From: Hyalella azteca
Taxonomy: Eukaryota; Arthropoda; Malacostraca; Amphipoda; Hyalellidae
NCBI RefSeq assembly: GCF_000764305.2
Contig: NW_025941768.1
Coordinates: 62,001 to 126,000 of the forward strand
Length of the DNA: 64,000 bases
Direction of reading: 5' to 3'
Position numbers and translations under genes: made by a program. This document shows, in pieces, positions 56,401 through 64,000 of the stretch (position 1 is the stretch's first letter; the number at the start of each line of letters is the position of its first letter). Under the pieces are notes generated by a model, which worked only from the letters and a program-made list of their open reading frames with translations, was not told the origin of the DNA and ran no database searches.

Positions 56401-59400
56401 CACTCAGTCACTGACAGTAAATCGCTGTAACTGTTTTTTAATCTTGCTTTTAGTGCGTTGCGTGGGTCAATGTTCACGTCTTAAAAATTCTTCAGAACGC
56501 TAAAGTATGCGTTACTGCATGCGTGTGTGATAAGCGGAGGTCAGTTAGGTCGGAACTTTCAAGAAAATTATACACACACCCTAAAGTTTGATTGCCACGT
56601 TACTTCAAGTTCTCCGTAGGCAAGTCAACCAGAAGCAAATCTTGAACCCATTTTTTGATGCATCGTCAATCATTGGGTAATTTACTATTCTAATTTAAAA
56701 CAATAAGTGCTGATTACCGTTAAATAATACAAGTTTAGGTAAATCATACTTTTTTAAACAAACTCGAGACTTTCAGGCATTTGCCTCCAGGATGTACAGT
56801 ACAGACGTGTATTCTAGACTGCACTTTAAGTAGGTAAGTGGCAGGCACTGGGCCGAGGGTCCCATGAAGTAAGTAGGAGGTTGCAAGGTTCCGAAACGTC
56901 GGGTTTGTCACCACGCAATTGTGCAGCTTTACCGCAGACTGCAAAACCTACACGAGTTGCTGCATTTCCTACATGCTGGCCTGTTACCAAAGTATAGCCG
57001 GTTTATGGGCAGACGATAGGTTAGTGGATGGTTGGCCTACGATAAAACTGCGATAGTTTTTAAGAGAAAAATTAGCTTAGGTTACGCAAGATACGCAAAC
57101 AAAGTCAAAAATTAATTTGAAAGTATGTTTCCATATTGTAAGTCTATTTTGAGGTATTTGGTCAAAATTTCAGATGCCGCCAACAAAGCCCCCCCACCTG
57201 AACTCTGAACATGAAAAATAATTTAATTTAAATAATTCTGTACATTCGTGAAAAAGGCGAAACTGTGACAATTGATCAAAGGCGCCAGCGTAAGGTGTTG
57301 GTTTTCTTATAAAACTGCCTTAGCCGTGGGCCTGATATGATCAGAACATGAAATGTCGTTTGAAGATAAGTTTACAATGATTAATTTATACTCATTAAAG
57401 ATTAAAATATTGATCATTTTTGCGTTGCCATCACCTGGATGCTATGGCGCCGTAAAAAAGGCCCCCGAAAAGTAAGTAAAATCTTGTTAGTGAATCTGGG
57501 CCAAAGCCACGAGCGCGCACTAGGGAAAAAATAATCTATTCAATCATCCGAGTCTTGATTATTAGACTCGGAAGACGGCTCAAAGACCTTGCTATAAATA
57601 ACCATGGTAACTATTCAAGACACTTTTGCTATATCTATAAGACGAACTTGCTATACCCTTGGCTCCAGAAACAAGATCGCCTCTGTTCATAAGCATTAGA
57701 GGCGCCCATATATGGCCATAAATATTACTGATGCTGTAATTAAATCATAAATTATTGTTATCTCCTGAAGCACTTGAATGGTCGTTTTTTCTAGCCTTCT
57801 ATCAGTTTGAACCACTTGGATATTTCCGAGTTAATTGGTTTACGGATTTATAGCATCAAATTTATCATTAGTCGCGAACACGTACCGGCCGGTCCCCCGA
57901 TAAGACACAAAAACGACAGCAGATCTGTCGGGAATTAAGAACAGGTATAACTCAAATGCGTGTCCAAAAGTCCAAACAGCAGCAGTGCGTTGAGAGAACT
58001 ATAATGGGAACTCAACTTGCGATCTATAACACGTCTAGTACTTAGTTAAACTATGCACAAAAAAATATATCAGTAATCTCAGTGGGTCATGCGAGCATGC
58101 AGTGCACCTGATACCATATTGTCTATTTACAGCGCATCTCTGTTATACAGTTTACAGTTTAAAGGTGATCGTGATATATTTACCAGCTAAAATACACTTA
58201 GCACGTACATTTTCACACATTAAATATCTATAAATATTCACGACATATAGCAGCAGATTTGATCTCCGGGAATTTGAATAATATTTTGTGCATCATCAAA
58301 TAACTAGAACTCAGTAAGTTAACTGAAAACAAGAGTTCTCGTTTTTGGATCACTGAAGGCATTATGTCGTGTCCAGCTTCTTGAATCGAATTACTAACAG
58401 CATGAAAATGATGGGATCAAGTCAAATAAGCAATTTAAACTTTGCAAAGATACGGAACATTTTTAAAGCGAGGAAATGAGCATGCATGCAAAGGGTAATG
58501 ATCAAGAATTTGGGAATGATCAAGCTAGGATATAACGAAGCATTAAGGGAATAATTAAGTCAATCATTTCAAAGACAGCGAAGGCCGCAAACACATTTTT
58601 ATTTCAAATATTAAGAAAACATTACAATATAGCATAATAAATCCAACTTCGAAGGAAAAACTATTTCGAGCTCTCAAGAAAAAAAAAATACTATAAAACA
58701 GCAGCTCCCTCACGCCCATATAGCACGATGGTCAGACGATGACTGGAATTTCGTGCAGTGCCAAACAGTGCCACGAAGACACTAATAATTTGAAGGAAAT
58801 AATTATTTAAGATCATGAAATCAAACCTTCAGTAGCGGGTATACGAGCTCGACCTTGCGCTGCGGTTGCAGCGTCGATGTCTAGCGCAAAAGCTGCGTGC
58901 GAGATGGAAATTTTTTGCACTATCCAAATGACGGTCATCGAGAGGGAAAAAAACACAACAGTAGAGAGTTTCAAACATTAGAAGAAATTACGAGGCGAGC
59001 ATACTGGTTCACTGTTATCGTATGACAGCTCAGGAACACGCCAGTTCCATTTAGCCGCAGATTGCGTGGCGCTAAAGCCAAAATAAAGCGCAAAAAAACA
59101 ATTCTATAAAATAAGTGGAGACGCTCGTATACAGAACACTTTGCAGGTTAACATCAACCAATCGAAAGTTATACGTCAGATCTAGAGCAACTTTGCTGGT
59201 ATTTCAGAAGCAGGAGTAAAAAACAGCACGTTGCGCGTGCTCAAGGTCTGCGGCCATGCAGTAGGCTCAAGAAAATTATTTTTACTGTGCAAATCTGTAT
59301 TCCAATCAACATTCAAATAAATACGCTGTACCTGCGATTTGCAAACTGCTGAAGGTCTTATACATATATTTTTATATACTTTTTGAATGACTTTAATTAT

Positions 59401-61465
59401 GTTCAAAAATTTTTACCGTAAATTGAATGGGGATGCTTGGAAGGCCAACTGCATACTGCAGAGCGTTCACGCTGGACACAAATGAGATCTGTAGAATCCT
59501 AGCCATACAGAATAATGAACTGAAATGCTGAAATTCCCATATATATATATTCTTCTTTATTCATACATTTATTTCTCGTCTATGGGCATGAAAATTAAAT
59601 TTAATAGACGGATCTTATATTGAGGGATTCGTGCACTACCGTACAGTGAGGCATTTGCGGTGGTAAACGTCAATTTCCATGTAATGTTGTATATTAGACG
59701 ATTGGTTTTATACAGCATTGGGTTCAGTTTCAAAATCTACGAAACGGTTGATGTTTGAAACTGATTGAGTTTCCACACAACATAGGCATTAAGTGATTAA
59801 AATTGAAAGTGATTAGAATTTTAGAAACAATTGAATTATTGGGGGCGAACAACCGAACCCAGCAATGAATATTTTTGCCAACATTAAAATTGGAAAATTG
59901 AATGTATATGGATAACCGTTCAATAGAAAAAAAATCACTTTTTTGCCATGATGGCTACAGTCCCCGGAGCTATAGGTCACAGTTTGTACGGTTTGTGGTA
60001 TGTACTTAACATAAGATTTCAACAGCAAGAATTCAAATCACGTCTATATACTTCACTTTTCGACAGAATTTCAGTGGCCGGCCGGCATGTTAAAAAAACA
60101 CTGTCACCGTTTTACGGCAAAACCGTTTATTTCCACGGGGAGGGCCGGCCACTAAAACACTAGTCAGACCATTTTTTAGGGTTATTTCGAACAGCATCAG
60201 TGTTAATTTCAACCACGAAAATCCTCTATACGTTTAGAAATGGCAGTTAATTATGGGGCACTTCTTGTCAATCGACAATCACATGCATCAAATGTAAATA
60301 AAATGTTAAAAACTGCAATCGTATTCGAATAATTCAAAATCATTTTTATTTTTCGGGCTTCCATCCGATGCTACAATAAACAATAGATAATTAGCAGTAA
60401 GGCCGTCGTCATCCAGTACAACTGATAATTTAATTATCATCCAATAACCACGCGAGCAGCTAACTGAGGGCAGTTAGGAAACTAGGGCTTTTATTTGTTG
60501 ACCTTTCGCTCACATTTTCAACAAAGCATCATAATGCATACATTATACGAGCATCTTGGATGTTGAAATTCCCATTTTAGAGAGTGGAGTAAAACAGAAT
60601 AGTGTGGGACTGAAAAAATGACCTAGGAAAATTCCTCGTTTTCCACTCGGGTTACTTCGCGACCGCAGAAGCCAACTTGGGCAAGGCAATAAGTACTAAA
60701 ATAAAATATTATTACCAACATATAAATATATCCAACAATATTCGCACAAATTTCCCACCAAGCCAAAAAACCATTTGTGTAACATGACGATTAGATCATT
60801 ACAAAACTTAAACATGTTCGACATTGCGGTCACCTGACCTCTATATTCAACACTCCGCGCTACGCCCAATTTTAACAAGATACGCTTCCGATTCGAGGCG
60901 CATGTTTTGTTGTTGATTTCCGCAGATTTTATGAGCACGGCAGCGACATCTAACGATCTGACATGACTGCCTCCCCAAAACATCTGCATTACGCCGGCCT
61001 GAATTACAGCGGCGCCTCTAGAATTTCAGCAAACTAGACACGCCCTACGTAGCCTCGTGCGAAATTATTGCAAGTCAGGTATCAGTTTTTTTTCTTAAGC
61101 TCTACTGCAATATGAGAGTTTAGTGATAAAATACTGTTATAAATTTTTAAAAACTGGACAAATTTATGAAATTTCAATTTTTTATTGTTATTAATCAACT
61201 TTACTTTCATCAAGTATCCATAAATAATTTTTACAACACATTTTTTCGGTAATCAGTGATTGAACGAGGTTTAACAATAAATAAATGACTTAGTTCTTTT
61301 TGTATATATATCTATAGCACGAATCTTACTTCCTCTTAAAATTTCCATTGTTCAACACTCCAGCTGCGAGGGAAAAAAAGTTCATTAATCTGCGCAAGAA
61401 CTTTGAGGAAGTTCATATCCTGATGCCTCCTGACCTTAGGTAAAAACAATTGAGATCACGAGCCT
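56401..61465. other. Long unassigned AT-rich region
   Basis: No gene, RNA or mobile element is recognised in about 5 kb. A small hairpin CCGAGTCT...AGACTCGG lies at 57548-57571. Open frames (for example 59182-59406 minus, 60696-60989 minus) have no motif support. Confidence 0.4.
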
Positions 61466-61469
61466 GTAT

Positions 61470-61735
61470 TGACGTGTTTACATTGCATGTTACTGTATTG
61501 ACATGTTTACACTACTGTATTGACGTGTTTACATTGCATATAACTACTGTATTGTCGTGTTTACATTGCATACAACTACTGTATTGTCGTGTTTACATTG
61601 CATACAACTACTGTATTGATGTGTCAACATTGCATATAACTACTATATTGAAGTGTTTACATTGTATATAACACATTGCATATAAACACATTGCATATAA
61701 TTACTGTACTGACGTGTTTACATTGCATGTAACTA
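61470..61735. repeat. 32-bp tandem repeat, about 8 copies
   Basis: Units TGTATTGTCGTGTTTACATT + GCATACAACTAC with variants. Two truncated ACATTGCATATAA units sit near 61670-61700. The 73-codon plus frame over it is a repeat artefact. Confidence 0.92.
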
Positions 61736-61739
61736 CTCG

Positions 61740-62199
61740 AACCCACCTTATCGGGATTGATATCCCTCGGAACCCACCTTACTTGCACCCAAAGGTATTA
61801 GATTTAAAATTACCACGCCTTTTATTCGCTCAACAGTTGTTGTGCAAATTCCAACGATGAAGAGCTGTTGAAGTAACAACTACTGAAGCAGAGCGCGGTT
61901 ATTCCGCTCAAAATTACGATGGGCTTATTAAGAGCCGATCATGTTTATGTAGGCGGTCGCTGAAATTATGTTGAATATCGGATACAAGAAAATACTTTAA
62001 TTTATAGGCTTTTAGGACGAAGGAAATATTACTTGCTGAAGAAACAAAAGACAAGTCAACTTAAAATAAAAAACATGTGCGTCGTAGTGACGTAATTTCA
62101 GACAATCAATTGTTTCATTTTTAAATAATTTAATTAAGTAAGGTAATACTTTTTGACCGCTTGGCACACATGACGGCATCGCAAGTCCAAATAACCCAA
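61740..62199. other. Unassigned region
   Basis: No gene is recognised. A short GAACCCACCTTA repeat lies at 61739-61781. Confidence 0.4.
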
Positions 62200-63235
62200 A
62201 TTAAACGTAATGATGTGCCTTTCAAATTTCCGTATATGTTTTCACCTCCTTGCTTCTTTTTCCGTCACGTATCCAGCCTGAGCAACTTTCCCTTTTGTCA
62301 TTATTTCTTTTAGGAAACAACTGAAAAATCGTAATTTTATAACGAGAAAGTGTGCCGAAAGCAATTCAATTAAGAAACGTGTGTCAGCACCAGTGAACAC
62401 TTCTATGGCTGACTGGCAAGAGTACGGGCATATTGTGTATTATTTGGTTTATTATGTACATGTCATGGCTGTGTACATTTTTACCTGTAATTATAAATGA
62501 TACCGAACAATAGGCTTCTGTGCATTGGTTGTATTTCAAATTATTTTTAATTGCAACCATGAAGCCGACAAGGAAGACTCAGAGACAATCATTTTAACAG
62601 AATACTAATTAACAATTAAAACATAAAACTTTTCCAAAACAATAAACAAATTTCAATTTGAAGCGGGCGGCACAAAATTATAATGCGTGTCTGAATTAAA
62701 AAATATATATATGAAGATTAAACGTAATGATGTGCCTTTCAAATTTCCGTATATGTTTTCACCTCCTTGCTTCTTTTTCCGTCACGTATCCAGCCTGAGC
62801 AACTTTCCCTTTGGTCATTATTTCTTCTAAGAAACAACTGCAAAATCGTAATTGTATAACGAGAAAGTGCGCCGAAAGAAATTCAATTAGGAAACGTGTG
62901 TCAGCACCAGGGAACATTTCTATGGCTGACGGGCAAGAGTAAGGGCATATTGTGTATTATTTGGTTTATTATGTACATGTCAAGGCTGTGTACATTTTAA
63001 CCTGTAATTCTAAACGATACATATCCATAGGTTAGCGATGCATTGGCTTATGTGCATTGGTTGTATTTCAAATTATTTTTAATTGCAACCATGAAGTCGA
63101 CAAGGAAGACTCAGAGACAATCATTTTAACATAATACTAATTAACAATCAATAGAAACTTTCCCATAATAATAAACAAATTTTAATACGAAGCTGATGGC
63201 ATTAAATTATAATGCGTACAGGAAATAATAAAATA
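62200..63235. repeat. Direct tandem duplication, 2 x about 517 bp
   Basis: ATTAAACGTAATGATGTGCC starts at 62200 and again at 62717. The two copies stay clearly alignable to TTATAATGCGT (62678 and 63206) with scattered substitutions and small indels; the second copy has about 20 extra bases near 63025. No coding signature is seen. Confidence 0.9.
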
Positions 63236-63494
63236 TATCAACAAAACAAGAAATCATTCAAAATGATAATAAACACAGAGACTGTAAATTTTATCCCAGA
63301 ACTTTTCTTAACAAATTCCGAGAGCTATTATAGATGTCTGAGAAAAAATATCCGATCGTTTTTCATAAGGGGAACGAGTTTTTTGTCCGCCCAACTCTAA
63401 TCTGAGGCTCCAACCCATCAACATTTCATTAACCTAGACATGCCGACCCAGGAACTGGAGGACAGCCAAACTCTTGCCCTCCCGCGTTTTTATG

Positions 63495-63840
63495 TTTTGA
63501 AACTTTTGTCTAAATATATTGGAACTTTAGTCTACATATGTATACTGAAATTTATGTCTACATTCATTGAAACTTTTTTTTACATACATTGAAACTTATG
63601 TCTACATTCATTGAAACTTCTGTCTACATACATTGAAACTTTTTTTTACATACATTGAAACTTTTTTCTACATACATTAAAACTTTTGTCTACATACATT
63701 GAAACTTTTGTCAACATACATTGAAACTTTAGTCTAAATATATTGAACCTTTAGTACACATATATTGTAACTTNTCTATATACATTGAAACTTTTGTACA
63801 CATATATTCAAACTTTAGTCTACATATATTGAAACATTTT
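63495..63840. repeat. 22-bp tandem repeat, about 15 copies
   Basis: The unit TCTACATACATTGAAACTTT + TG shows T-tract length variation and some ATATATT variants. A single N at 63774 interrupts it, so the copy number is uncertain. Confidence 0.92.
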
Positions 63841-64000
63841 AGGGTCACCGTAACTTTCTCATGTGTTTTGGAAACTTCTGGTTGTGAATACGAGTATCGT
63901 ATTACCTAATATCCAAATTACTTAATGCAATAATGGTGATTTCTCCGTTTGATTTAATATATTACTGCTATCATTACCTAAGTAACTATAATAATGTTAA

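Overview
This is eukaryotic, AT-rich, gene-poor DNA, very probably from an arthropod. The only gene I can identify with confidence is a cuticle protein of the pro-resilin type. It has a Rebers-Riddiford chitin-binding domain, runs on the minus strand and leaves the window at its left edge. That gene, the tRNA-derived SINEs with B-box promoters, the Tc1/mariner and LINE relics and the abundance of minisatellites fit a crustacean or insect with a repeat-rich genome. A malacostracan such as an amphipod is my guess, not something the sequence proves. I see no bacterial operons, CRISPR, rRNA or intact tRNA genes.

Layout. 1-4446: two exons of the pro-resilin-like gene (4446-4363 and 2309 to beyond position 1) separated by a 2053-bp phase-0 intron. 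Directly upstream of its ATG lies a 23-bp minisatellite (4463-5174). 5-34 kb: mostly unassigned AT-rich DNA broken by many unrelated tandem arrays (100, 12, 67, 17, 39, 33 and 12 bp units), one member of a Tc1-like MITE family, two piggyBac-like MITEs with TTAA targets, a degenerate Tc1/mariner transposase at 32.7-32.9 kb and two low-confidence exons (15.7-16.0 kb minus, 26.66-26.78 kb plus). 34-50 kb: a duplicated region. Block X (34.0-36.7 kb) recurs at 43.6-47.2 kb and block Y (40.2-42.3 kb) recurs at 47.2-50.2 kb, the latter including 1164 bp that look essentially identical. Inside the second X copy a 49-bp satellite has expanded to about 28 near-identical units. 50-64 kb: more arrays (50, 36, 25, 32 and 22 bp), a LINE 3' relic, another transposase relic and a 517-bp direct duplication.

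Several features are assembly rather than biology. A complete Nextera mate-pair junction adapter is embedded at 29502-29539. Six single-N joins (27114, 29545, 41162, 43635, 47186, 63774) mostly sit next to duplicated or tandem sequence. Copy numbers and the large duplications therefore need checking against raw long reads. Most open frames longer than 60 codons here are by-products of tandem arrays whose unit length is not a multiple of three, or which lack stops in several frames; they are not annotated as genes.
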